From: Neisseriaceae bacterium
Lineage (GTDB): Bacteria > Pseudomonadota > Gammaproteobacteria > Burkholderiales > Neisseriaceae
DNA length: 14,783 nt
Assembly: GCA_030146285.1 (NCBI GenBank)
Contig: JASLBZ010000023.1
Span: 1 to 14,783, forward strand
Direction of reading: 5' to 3'
The notes beneath the pieces were generated by a model. That model made no database searches, was not told where the DNA came from, and saw only the letters and a list, made by a program, of their open reading frames with translations. This document shows, piece by piece, positions 6,384 to 12,449 of the stretch. Position numbers and translations under genes: made by a program. Position 1 is the first letter of the stretch. The number at the start of each line of letters is the position of its first letter.

Positions 6384-6833
6384 TTAACTGGCAGTGACCA
6401 ATTCACGGCTATATGTTTTCTCACAATAATGGCATTTTAACTTGGTCACGCCACTGCGATGTTTCACGTGAAATCGGCTTTGTACAGGCTCAGTGTGCGT
6501 GGCACAGTTGCTATTAGGGCAACGAAACACATGGTGAATCTCTTCAGGCAGCCTTAAAGCATGCTTCTCAACCACTTCATAATTTTTAATCACATTAACA
6601 GTTGCTTGCGGAGCAAAGAGCGCCAATTGGTTGGCTTCTTCTTGGCTAAAAAACACATCAGTAACTTTGATAATGTCTTTTTGTTCCATCACACTGCTGC
6701 GCAAATTAAAACCAACAGTCACGCGCTTGCCCAAATCATTCAAACCAAACTGGCGCAAAATCACCAAGCCTTGTCCTGCAGGAATGTGGTCAATTACCGT
6801 GCCATTGGTTAATGCTTCAACGCTTAATTCCAT
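6384..6833 (-). CDS. pyrI: aspartate carbamoyltransferase regulatory subunit
   Basis: Regulatory chain of class B aspartate transcarbamoylase, which binds the nucleotide effectors (ATP, CTP, UTP) and links catalytic trimers. The 149 residues are close to the E. coli length. The N-terminal allosteric domain shows the GTVIDHIPAGQG segment (11-22) and KRVTVGFNL (36-44). The C-terminal zinc domain has C105 and C110 (CPNSNC) and C134 and C137 (CHYC), the four ligands needed to contact PyrB. The ATG follows an AGGACAGGA ribosome site, ten bases after the pyrB stop, so pyrB-pyrI form one operon. An exact Simonsiella-type DUS is embedded in frame and encodes RLPE (residues 94-97). Confidence 0.96.
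   Translation of the reverse strand: MELSVEALTNGTVIDHIPAGQGLVILRQFGLNDLGKRVTVGFNLRSSVMEQKDIIKVTDVFFSQEEANQLALFAPQATVNVIKNYEVVEKHALRLPEEIHHVFRCPNSNCATHTEPVQSRFHVKHRSGVTKLKCHYCEKTYSRELVTAS
6543..6554 (-). repeat. DNA uptake sequence, Simonsiella dialect (exact)
   Basis: The minus strand reads AGGCTGCCTGAA, the AG-simDUS 12-mer described for Neisseriaceae. It lies inside pyrI in the coding orientation. The + strand offset by three bases (6546-6557) reads AGGCAGCCTTAA, 11 of 12 to the Kingella form, because the cores of the two dialects are reverse complements of each other. Confidence 0.6.
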
Positions 6834-6843
6834 GTTCCTGTCC

Positions 6844-7764
6844 TTATACTTCTGGGTTCAAAACCAAAGCCAGCAATGCTTGGCGGGCAAATACACCATT
6901 TTTAGCCTGTTCAAAATAATAGGCTTGTGGCGTGTCATCCACATCATTGGCAATTTCATCTACACGCGGCAAAGGATGCATAATTCGCAAATTGTCTTTG
7001 GCATGTTTGAGCATGGCTGCATGCAAATTAAACTGCCCTTGAATTTTTAAAAATTCCTGCTCATCAAAACGCTCACGTTGGACGCGCGTCATGTACAGAA
7101 TATCCACCACCTCAATAGCGGCCTCTAACGACGTCAAAACCTGATACTTCACACCAGCATCGTCTAGCTCTTCACAAATATAATCAGGCATGGCCAATTG
7201 TGGTGGGGCTACAAAATAAAACTCACAATTCCAATGCTTCATGGCTTGCGCCAATGAATGTACGGTTCTGCCGTATTTCAAATCGCCTGCCAAGGCAATT
7301 TTCAAACCATCCAATGTGCCTTGGCTTTCAAAAATGGATACCAAATCCAAAATGGTTTGTGACGGATGTTGGTTAGTACCATCACCGGCATTGACCACAG
7401 GCACAGAACTGAACTCACTGACCACACGTGCAGCACCATCTTGATTGTGTCGCATCACAATCGCATCAGCGTAACCGCTAATAATGCGTGCGGTGTCTGC
7501 CAAGGTTTCCCCTTTTTTGGCGCTGGTATTGGCACCATCAGCAAAGCCAATAACCCGACCACCTAAACGCTGTGCCGCTGTCTCAAACGACAAGCGAGTT
7601 CGAGTTGAGGGCTCAAAAAAACAAGTTGCTACCAACTTGTTTTTCAACAAATCTTCACGAGGCTTCTGTTTCAAAGACAGAGCCGTTTTCACCACCAATT
7701 CCAATTCTTCTTTACTTAAATCGGCAATGGAGATAACGTTTTTTTGATACAAAGGATTGGCCAT
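6844..7764 (-). CDS. pyrB: aspartate carbamoyltransferase catalytic subunit
   Basis: Catalyses carbamoyl phosphate + L-aspartate to N-carbamoyl-L-aspartate, the committed step of pyrimidine synthesis. With the ATG at 7764 the product is 306 residues and begins MANPLYQKNVISIADLS, matching enteric and neisserial PyrB. Active-site motifs are FEPSTRTRLSF (50-60, carbamoyl phosphate binding), SAKKGE with K84, R105, HPSQT (133-137), GDLKYGRTVHSL and MHPLPRVDE. An in-frame ATG at 7776 would add four residues (MENY) and has AAGG seven bases upstream, so it is a serious alternative start. It belongs to the class that requires PyrI, which is encoded directly downstream. Expression is probably controlled by the leader hairpin described separately. 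Confidence 0.97.
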   Translation of the reverse strand: MANPLYQKNVISIADLSKEELELVVKTALSLKQKPREDLLKNKLVATCFFEPSTRTRLSFETAAQRLGGRVIGFADGANTSAKKGETLADTARIISGYADAIVMRHNQDGAARVVSEFSSVPVVNAGDGTNQHPSQTILDLVSIFESQGTLDGLKIALAGDLKYGRTVHSLAQAMKHWNCEFYFVAPPQLAMPDYICEELDDAGVKYQVLTSLEAAIEVVDILYMTRVQRERFDEQEFLKIQGQFNLHAAMLKHAKDNLRIMHPLPRVDEIANDVDDTPQAYYFEQAKNGVFARQALLALVLNPEV

Positions 7765-7803
7765 ATAGTTTTCCATGGGTCTGCCTTAGGATAAATTGGT
7801 CGC

Positions 7804-7833
7804 AAAAAAAGACCGTCGTGACATCACTGACAG
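7804..7833 (-). promoter_or_regulatory. probable pyrBI transcription attenuator
   Basis: In the transcript orientation the stem CTGTC-(A bulge)-GTG, loop ATGT, CAC-GACGG occupies 7833-7813 and is followed by TCTTTTTTT (7812-7804). This is an intrinsic terminator placed before pyrB, about 40 bases upstream of its start and about 20 bases after the predicted transcription start. In E. coli, pyrBI is controlled by a leader terminator whose use depends on UTP and on coupled leader translation. The layout here fits that principle. A specific UTP-sensitive pause site is not obvious. Confidence 0.7.
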
Positions 7834-7844
7834 CCATTTTTCAT
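7824..7844 (-). CDS. possible pyrBI leader peptide MKNGCQ
   Basis: ATG at 7844 followed by five codons and a TGA at 7824-7826. The stop lies in the loop-proximal part of the attenuator hairpin, so a ribosome finishing this peptide would cover the left arm and block the terminator. No convincing ribosome site is seen. An alternative ATG at 7837 opens a 41-residue frame through the terminator, with two Phe codons in the T-run, reminiscent of E. coli PyrL; it would overlap the start of pyrB and stop at 7712. Confidence 0.25.
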   Translation of the reverse strand: MKNGCQ

Positions 7845-7861
7845 TAAGGCATTAAGATGAT

Positions 7862-7870
7862 ATTGTATCA
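7862..7870 (-). promoter_or_regulatory. extended -10 promoter for pyrBI
   Basis: The minus strand reads TGATACAAT: a TGn extension followed by TACAAT (5 of 6 to the consensus). No good -35 is present at 16-18 bases, which is normal for extended -10 promoters. Transcription would start near 7855, just ahead of the attenuator hairpin. The region 7871-7951 upstream also has to hold the promoter of the divergent YciI-like gene, which I could not locate. Confidence 0.55.
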
Positions 7871-7951
7871 CCTAGCACGACTGACTGGCTGAATTTTTTT
7901 GTGAATCCCCATGCCAGAATCAGCATCAAATCATCCACCAAAAGGACTGTT

Positions 7952-8239
7952 ATGTACATTGTCGAGTTGACTTATAACGCACCACAAGAGGCTATTGAGC
8001 CATTGCGTGAAGCACATATGCAATGGGTTAAAACCCACTTTGATCTGGGTCATTTTTTGGCATCCGGCAAAAAAGAAACGTTGGACGGCGGTATTATTTT
8101 GGTCTCATCGCACATCAGCGCAGAAATGCTCAACAACATTATTGCGGATGATGCTTTTACCGCTGTTGCTGACTATCGCATTACCCAAACCGACATTACC
8201 AGCACACAAGCCTATTTAGAAATTCTCAAAACGGCATAG
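7952..8239 (+). CDS. YciI-like protein
   Basis: A 95-residue single-domain protein of the YciI/DGPF ferredoxin-like fold. It begins MYIVELTYN, then has LREAHMQWVKTHFDLGHFLASGK (18-40), where H22 corresponds to the conserved His of the proposed active site. DGGIIL (45-50), the DDAFTAVADYRI segment (66-77, equivalent to the common DPF motif) and a C-terminal strand follow. No reaction is firmly assigned to most YciI proteins. The start at 7952 is supported by AAAGGA five bases upstream; an in-frame ATG at 7901 would add 17 residues not seen in the family. It is divergent from pyrB. No clear terminator follows its stop. Confidence 0.82.
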   Translation: MYIVELTYNAPQEAIEPLREAHMQWVKTHFDLGHFLASGKKETLDGGIILVSSHISAEMLNNIIADDAFTAVADYRITQTDITSTQAYLEILKTA

Positions 8240-8355
8240 TATGCAAAATTATTTTGTCTTTTATCTCTTTTACCTTCATTAAACAATCTTAATCCTTTGT
8301 CCTTGTCTTATTTTGAAAATAAAGCATCAGCAAACCATGCTGACAAGGACAATAT

Positions 8356-9015
8356 ATGCACACACACATCCACTTTAGGGAGCGACTGCTCCCTAAAAAA
8401 AATATTCATGGCAAAGCACGTTGGAAAATACTGCTGATTTTGGTGATATTGGCAGTGATTGCCCTGCCTAGCTACCGTGCTTACAGTGATTTTCGCATTC
8501 GCAAAGAGTTAGAAATTGTTTATCGTGAACTGTATAACACCCAAATAGATGTTGAGATGGCAACATCACAAGGCTTGAAAATTGCCATTAACAGTACAGA
8601 TGATAGCAATGGCAAGCTGCATTTTCCATTGCAACTAACCAAAGGCTCTGGGTCGGATCTCGAAAACAACCCCAATAACATTCACTCCAACTTTATCAAG
8701 TCCTTACGGATAAGCCACACCAAAGAACAAATCATGCCATTGAGCATTCATGACAAGCCTAAGTACATGAAACAACTGGAGCTCACTGCAATCTTGGGCA
8801 AAGACAGCATCCTCAACGGTGCAATTGTCTCTGTCGCCAGAAGCATGGGGTCTATTGGGCCAGGTGTTACAGGCCAAGGCCAGTGGCGCTGCTTAATTGC
8901 TCAGGGTCAGTCTAAAAAAGACATTGATGTTGAACATGTTCCCAAAGCATGCCGGTTCTTAGACAGATCATCAACAGAGTGGCTACAATACCAAGCAGCA
9001 GAAATCAACCAATAA
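8356..9015 (+). CDS. type IV pilin-like protein without a prepilin leader
   Basis: A 219-residue protein with an N-terminal membrane helix at about 24-37 (KILLILVILAVIALPSYRAY). The ALPSYRAYSDFRIRKE continuation closely resembles the N-terminal helix of type IV pilins (IALPAYQDYTARAQ). The C-terminal region GQWRCLIAQG (174-183) to VPKACR (195-200) resembles the disulfide-bounded D-region of neisserial-type pilins, with C179 and C199 as the candidate pair. The prepilin processing site is absent: aligning on P38, the positions of Gly(-1), Phe(1) and Glu(5) hold Asn, Ile and Ala. It should therefore stay membrane-anchored with a basic cytoplasmic N-terminus rather than being cut by PilD. The ATG has AAGGA six bases upstream. 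No pilus-assembly gene is nearby. It could be a decayed or specialised pilin; function is unknown. Confidence 0.6.
   Translation: MHTHIHFRERLLPKKNIHGKARWKILLILVILAVIALPSYRAYSDFRIRKELEIVYRELYNTQIDVEMATSQGLKIAINSTDDSNGKLHFPLQLTKGSGSDLENNPNNIHSNFIKSLRISHTKEQIMPLSIHDKPKYMKQLELTAILGKDSILNGAIVSVARSMGSIGPGVTGQGQWRCLIAQGQSKKDIDVEHVPKACRFLDRSSTEWLQYQAAEINQ
8374..8397 (+). repeat. perfect hairpin within the first codons of the pilin-like gene
   Basis: TTTAGGGAGC (8374-8383) and GCTCCCTAAA (8388-8397) form a perfect 10-base stem with a GACT loop, at codons 7-14. It is followed by A residues, not T, on the + strand, so it is not a terminator in the gene direction. It may affect translation initiation or mRNA stability. 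A second, smaller repeat, TCAGCA-AACCA-TGCTGA (8327-8343), lies just before the ribosome site. Confidence 0.6.
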
Positions 9016-9044
9016 AAAGCCAGAGCATCTGCTCTGGCTTTTTT
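9014..9044. terminator. bidirectional intrinsic terminator
   Basis: A perfect stem of 13 bases pairs 9014-9026 (AAAAAGCCAGAGC) with 9031-9043 (GCTCTGGCTTTTT) around the loop ATCT. T-runs occur on both strands. It overlaps the stop of the pilin-like gene and precedes the end of the convergent alcohol dehydrogenase gene at 9064. Confidence 0.92.
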
Positions 9045-9063
9045 GACTGGTACTTCCAGATCC

Positions 9064-10212
9064 TTACGAACGAGGACCAAATGCCTCAGCAAAGATCGCC
9101 ACAACCTCTTCATGAGATGGTTGAATTGGATTTGTTAGACCACATACATCTTTCATGGCATTGTCAGCCAAAACAGCAAAATCTTCTTGTTTAACACCCA
9201 GCTCTTGCAAGGATTTTGGAATATTCACAATGTCAGCCAATTTTTTAATAGCATCAATCACGCCCATACTGGCCAATTCGGCATTGTTCGCAGCCAAAAT
9301 TGCACCCACCTCATCCAAACGCTCTTGTGCAGAAGCATAGTTAAATTTTTGCACATGTGGCAACAACAACGCATTGCACACGCCATGAGGTAAGTTGTAA
9401 AAACCTCCCAATTGATGCGCCATGGCATGAACATAACCCAAAGAGGCATTGTTAAATGCCATGCCCGCCATAAACTGTGCATACGCCATTTGTTCACGCG
9501 CTTTTTTGTTTTTTGGTTCTGCCACTGCTGTTGGCAAATACTTGGCGATCAACTCAATGGCTTTAACAGCCACGGCATCAGTCACTGGCGTTGCCGCTGT
9601 AGAGACATAAGCTTCAACAGCATGTGTCAAAGCATCCATACCCGTTGCAGCCGTTAGTGAAGCTGGCATACCTTCCATCAAATCGGGGTCATTAACAGAT
9701 AAAAATGGTGTTACATGGTCATCCACAATCGCCATTTTAACGTGGCGTTGCTCATCCGTAATGATGGTAAAACGTGTGATTTCAGAAGCAGTGCCCGCAG
9801 TGGTATTCACTGCAATCAATGGCAATTGTGCTTTTTTCGATTGATTCAGACCTTCATAGTCTTCAATCTTGCCGCCGTTGGTTGCCAAAAGTGCAATGCC
9901 TTTTGCACAGTCGTGAGGCGAACCGCCGCCCAAAGACACCACACAATCTGCATTCACTTCTTTTAATTTTGCCAAGCCATCCACAACATTTTGAACGGTT
10001 GGGTTAGGCTGTGCACCATCAAAAATACTCACCGCAATGCCACGCACTTCTAGCTTTTCAGCCACTTGCTTTGCCACACCCAATTTTGCCAAAGAAACAT
10101 CGGTCACAATCAAGGCATGCTTAAAACCAAAGGTTTTAATTTTGTCACAAGCTTGCTCCAAAGCACCAGCACCCAACATATTTTGTGAAGGCATAAAAAA
10201 TTCTGAAATCAT
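9064..10212 (-). CDS. iron-containing alcohol dehydrogenase (group III)
   Basis: A 382-residue NAD-dependent dehydrogenase of the Fe-ADH family (YiaY/FucO/Zymomonas AdhB type), cytosolic, interconverting primary alcohols and aldehydes. The dinucleotide motif GGGSPHDCAKGIA (95-107) is intact. Metal ligands are D193 and H197 (MDALTHAVEAY), H262 (GYVHAMAHQLGG) and H276 (NLPHGVCN). The TTAGTASE segment (137-144) is also typical. AAAAGGAA precedes the ATG by a normal distance. Closest in look to ethanol-type enzymes, but the substrate cannot be decided from sequence. It is a single-gene unit with its own promoter and a terminator shared with the convergent neighbour. Confidence 0.95.
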   Translation of the reverse strand: MISEFFMPSQNMLGAGALEQACDKIKTFGFKHALIVTDVSLAKLGVAKQVAEKLEVRGIAVSIFDGAQPNPTVQNVVDGLAKLKEVNADCVVSLGGGSPHDCAKGIALLATNGGKIEDYEGLNQSKKAQLPLIAVNTTAGTASEITRFTIITDEQRHVKMAIVDDHVTPFLSVNDPDLMEGMPASLTAATGMDALTHAVEAYVSTAATPVTDAVAVKAIELIAKYLPTAVAEPKNKKAREQMAYAQFMAGMAFNNASLGYVHAMAHQLGGFYNLPHGVCNALLLPHVQKFNYASAQERLDEVGAILAANNAELASMGVIDAIKKLADIVNIPKSLQELGVKQEDFAVLADNAMKDVCGLTNPIQPSHEEVVAIFAEAFGPRS

Positions 10213-10256
10213 GATTCGTTCCTTTTCTGTATTAGCAACATTGTTATTATTAATAC

Positions 10257-10269
10257 TTTCTATTAGAAA
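10257..10269. promoter_or_regulatory. palindrome overlapping the alcohol dehydrogenase -10 element
   Basis: TTTCTATTAGAAA is a perfect 6-1-6 inverted repeat (TTTCTA / TAGAAA). It covers the predicted -10 hexamer of the alcohol dehydrogenase promoter, a position expected for a repressor site. No regulator is encoded next to it. Confidence 0.4.
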
Positions 10270-10290
10270 TCCAGTCTAACGCAAAGACAA
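10262..10290 (-). promoter_or_regulatory. sigma-70-type promoter of the alcohol dehydrogenase gene
   Basis: The minus strand has TTGTCT (10290-10285, 4 of 6), a 17-base spacer and TCTAAT (10267-10262, 5 of 6). The predicted start near 10255 gives a leader of about 43 bases. The remaining gap up to 10406 has no gene; it contains the repeat ACGCAA...TTGCGT around 10279-10306 and no clear terminator for ispA. Confidence 0.55.
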
Positions 10291-10406
10291 TGACCATGCA
10301 TTGCGTCTTCTCAAGCTTCATCATCATTACTGTGTTTTTAGGCTTAATGCCCAATAACCAAATCAGCATAACATTGATTAATTTGGTTGCACCCACCTTT
10401 ACATTA

Positions 10407-11303
10407 TTATGAGTTACGCATCACCACAAAGTCGGCCAAGTATCGCAACATATCCGCACGTTCGCCAAAAGGCACTAAAACCAATTTGGCTTGTTCTACC
10501 AATTCTTTGGCATATGTTTTGGCCTCATTTAAGCCCATAAATGACACATACGTTGGCTTGTCATTCTCTGCATCTTTACCTGCTGTTTTGCCCAAGGTTG
10601 TCGTATCTTGTTCACAATCCAAAACATCATCAATCACTTGGAAAGCCAAACCCAAAGATACCGCATATGCGTCCAGTGTTGCCAATGTTTGAGGCGTGAT
10701 GTCTTCGCAACTGAGCGCACCTAATAAAACGGCAGCACGAATCAGCGCACCTGTTTTTAAACCGTGCATTTCTTGCAAATCTTGCTGATTTAAAAAATGA
10801 CCCACATTGTCCAAATCAATCGCCTGTCCACCTGCCATACCCAGACTGCCAGATGCTTTTGCCAAAGTTGCAATACTTTTTAGCTGTTGGCTTGCAGGCA
10901 AGTCATTGCCTTGACTTAATACATCAAAAGCCAGCGTTTGTAGGGCATCGCCAACCAAAAGCGCTGTGGCTTGGTCATACTTAACATGGCAAGTTGCCTT
11001 ACCACGGCGCAAATCATCATTGTCCATTTCTGGCATATCATCGTGTACTAAAGAATACACATGAATTAATTCAACCGCACATGCGCCTTGGTCCACGGCC
11101 TGTTCATTCGCTTGACCAATCAAAGATGCAGCATAGCTTAGCAATGGGCGAAAACGTTTACCGCCATCTAGCGTGGTGTAACGCATGGCTTCATGTAACT
11201 TTTCCGGTTTATTCTCTGCGCTTGGCAATACAGCAGACAAAGCATGTTCGATGCGTGATTGTTGTGCAAGCATCCATATTTTAAAATCAATTTCCTTCTT
11301 CAA
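10407..11303 (-). CDS. ispA: (2E,6E)-farnesyl diphosphate synthase
   Basis: A short-chain prenyl transferase that condenses isopentenyl diphosphate with dimethylallyl and geranyl diphosphate to farnesyl diphosphate, the precursor of undecaprenyl and quinone side chains. The 298 residues fit IspA. The first aspartate motif is DDMPEMDND (88-96) and the second DDVLDCEQD (225-233); GGKRFRP (47-53), the GGQAIDL segment (158-164) and LKTGALIRAA (182-191) are also present. The start appears to be a TTG at 11303, preceded by a very good AAAGGAG seven bases upstream, inside the end of xseB; the next in-frame ATG is at residue 11 and has no comparable site. It overlaps xseB by 17 bases. The dxs gene that often follows ispA in proteobacteria is not present here. 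Confidence 0.95.
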   Translation of the reverse strand: MKKEIDFKIWMLAQQSRIEHALSAVLPSAENKPEKLHEAMRYTTLDGGKRFRPLLSYAASLIGQANEQAVDQGACAVELIHVYSLVHDDMPEMDNDDLRRGKATCHVKYDQATALLVGDALQTLAFDVLSQGNDLPASQQLKSIATLAKASGSLGMAGGQAIDLDNVGHFLNQQDLQEMHGLKTGALIRAAVLLGALSCEDITPQTLATLDAYAVSLGLAFQVIDDVLDCEQDTTTLGKTAGKDAENDKPTYVSFMGLNEAKTYAKELVEQAKLVLVPFGERADMLRYLADFVVMRNS

Positions 11304-11517
11304 GACTTAGCTCCTTTAGTTCGCCTGCATCCATTACTTGTAATTTTTGCTCAACCTCAGCCAGTTTGTCTTGGCAAAAACGCACCAATTCATTGCCCTC
11401 ACTGTAAGCTTGTAAGGCATCTTCTAATGGTGTTTCGCTGTTTTGCATGGTTTGTGTAATCACTTCCAAACGTGCCATGGCTTCTTCAAATGTTTTTGGC
11501 AACGTGATTTTTTTCAT
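11287..11517 (-). CDS. xseB: exodeoxyribonuclease VII small subunit
   Basis: A 76-residue small subunit that joins XseA to form exonuclease VII, which degrades single-stranded DNA in both directions. The family pattern is clear: TFEEAMARLEVITQTM (9-24), then ETPLEDALQAYSEGNELVRFC (28-48) and QDKLAEVEQKL (49-59), all helical with heptad character. GAGAG lies before the ATG. It overlaps ispA, an arrangement found widely in proteobacteria, and is probably the first gene of the transcript. No xseA is in the window. Confidence 0.94.
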   Translation of the reverse strand: MKKITLPKTFEEAMARLEVITQTMQNSETPLEDALQAYSEGNELVRFCQDKLAEVEQKLQVMDAGELKELSLEEGN

Positions 11518-11552
11518 GGTATCTCTCTGGGTTGACTTAAAATACAGTCCGT

Positions 11553-11581
11553 ATTGTAACGCAGTTATGTCAATAATTCAG
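11553..11581 (-). promoter_or_regulatory. candidate promoter of xseB-ispA
   Basis: The minus strand has CTGAAT (11581-11576, weak -35), a 17-base spacer and TACAAT (11558-11553, 5 of 6). A consensus-like TTGACA also occurs at 11573-11568 but is too close to this -10. On the + strand a perfect TATAAT sits at 11605-11610, a likely -10 for the divergent membrane-protein gene, without a recognisable -35. Confidence 0.4.
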
Positions 11582-11650
11582 GATACTTGCCAGTGGTCTT
11601 TGGCTATAATGGCATCAGAAAAACCATCCATTCATCAGCAAAGATTACAC

Positions 11651-12310
11651 ATGCGCAATCATTTTTTACCTCAAGTGCCCTGGGCAGCCAAATCTTTTTG
11701 GTCACTATCGCCTTTGCCTTTATTTATTAGTTGTGTGTCTTTGTTTATGTTTGGCATTGGTGATGGCCTCATTTTACAATCAAATCTTGGCAATTCTCCG
11801 TGGACCATTTTCTCAGAAGGCGTCGCCCGGCATACCCCACTGTCTATTGGTGGTGCTAGCTTGGCGGTAAGCATCATTATTTTGTGTTTGACCATACCGC
11901 TGCGCATTCGCGTGGGCTTGAATACGTTTTTAAATGCTGCTCTGATTGCCTTGGCTTTGGATATTGTCAGCCGCACCGTTCCTAGTAGCACCAACAGTAC
12001 AGTGCAATGGGCAATGTGCATTTTGGGCATCTTAATTGGTGGCGTTGCCAGTGCCTTTTACCTCACCGCGAATATGGGCGCAGGTCCACGCGATGGTTTG
12101 ATGGTCGCCATTAGCCAACGCTTTGATGTTCCCATTGCTTGGGCAAGAACATCTTTGGAAATTTTTGCGTGTCTCACCGGTTGGCTAATGGGTGGTAATT
12201 TTGGCTTGGGCACCTTATTGTTTGCCTTGTGCATTGGCCATGTACTGGCTTTTGTGATGAACCATTTCAAAAAACGCTACCCACCCAAGATTATTTTGTC
12301 TTCGCCATAA
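11651..12310 (+). CDS. YczE/YitT-type multi-pass membrane protein
   Basis: A 219-residue inner-membrane protein with about five to six hydrophobic segments. The first helix ends in GDGLILQSNLGNSPWTIFSEG (about 36-56), the LGxxPW motif typical of the YczE/YyaS group, and a second repeat-like LTANMGAGPRDGLMVAISQR occurs at about 137-156, as usual for this fold. The biochemical function is unknown; B. subtilis YczE affects bacillaene production. I prefer the ATG at 11651. An in-frame ATG at 11609 overlaps a TATAAT hexamer and has no ribosome site, and the frame further upstream runs into xseB. The ribosome site at 11651 is weak, so the start is uncertain by some 14 codons. Confidence 0.75.
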   Translation: MRNHFLPQVPWAAKSFWSLSPLPLFISCVSLFMFGIGDGLILQSNLGNSPWTIFSEGVARHTPLSIGGASLAVSIIILCLTIPLRIRVGLNTFLNAALIALALDIVSRTVPSSTNSTVQWAMCILGILIGGVASAFYLTANMGAGPRDGLMVAISQRFDVPIAWARTSLEIFACLTGWLMGGNFGLGTLLFALCIGHVLAFVMNHFKKRYPPKIILSSP

Positions 12311-12359
12311 AATACCAATCATGCAAATTCACATTAGTTTTATGAATGAGATGATTAAT

Positions 12360-12388
12360 ATTTATTCACTGTATCAATATGAATAAAT
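12360..12388. promoter_or_regulatory. 9-base inverted repeat upstream of yceI-like gene
   Basis: ATTTATTCA (12360-12368) and TGAATAAAT (12380-12388) are perfect inverted arms separated by 11 bases, a spacing of about two helical turns centre to centre. A TATATT at 12393-12398 could be the -10 of the yceI-like gene, with no good -35. The repeat could therefore bind an activator or repressor. The rest of 12311-12449 has no gene. Confidence 0.45.
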
Positions 12389-12449
12389 GCCTTATATTAC
12401 ATACCAATATTACTGACTCTGTGTTTTTTGATTATTAAGGAATCCATTC

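Noticed and set aside
7712..7837. 41-residue leader frame through the pyrB attenuator as a firm gene
   Set aside because: It has no ribosome site and overlaps pyrB by about 50 bases, so it is mentioned only as an alternative leader frame.
8374..8400. Hairpin plus A-run as a terminator
   Set aside because: The T-run would need to follow the stem in the direction of transcription. On the + strand A residues follow, and on the minus strand the T residues come before the stem.
9258..9966. Several frames of 60-83 residues overlapping the alcohol dehydrogenase
   Set aside because: They are rich in Cys/His/Trp in patterns expected from shadow frames of a conserved gene.
11447..11650. Long N-terminal extension of the YczE-like protein
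   Set aside because: It would overlap xseB on the other strand and cross a TATAAT element; the family needs only the part from 11651.
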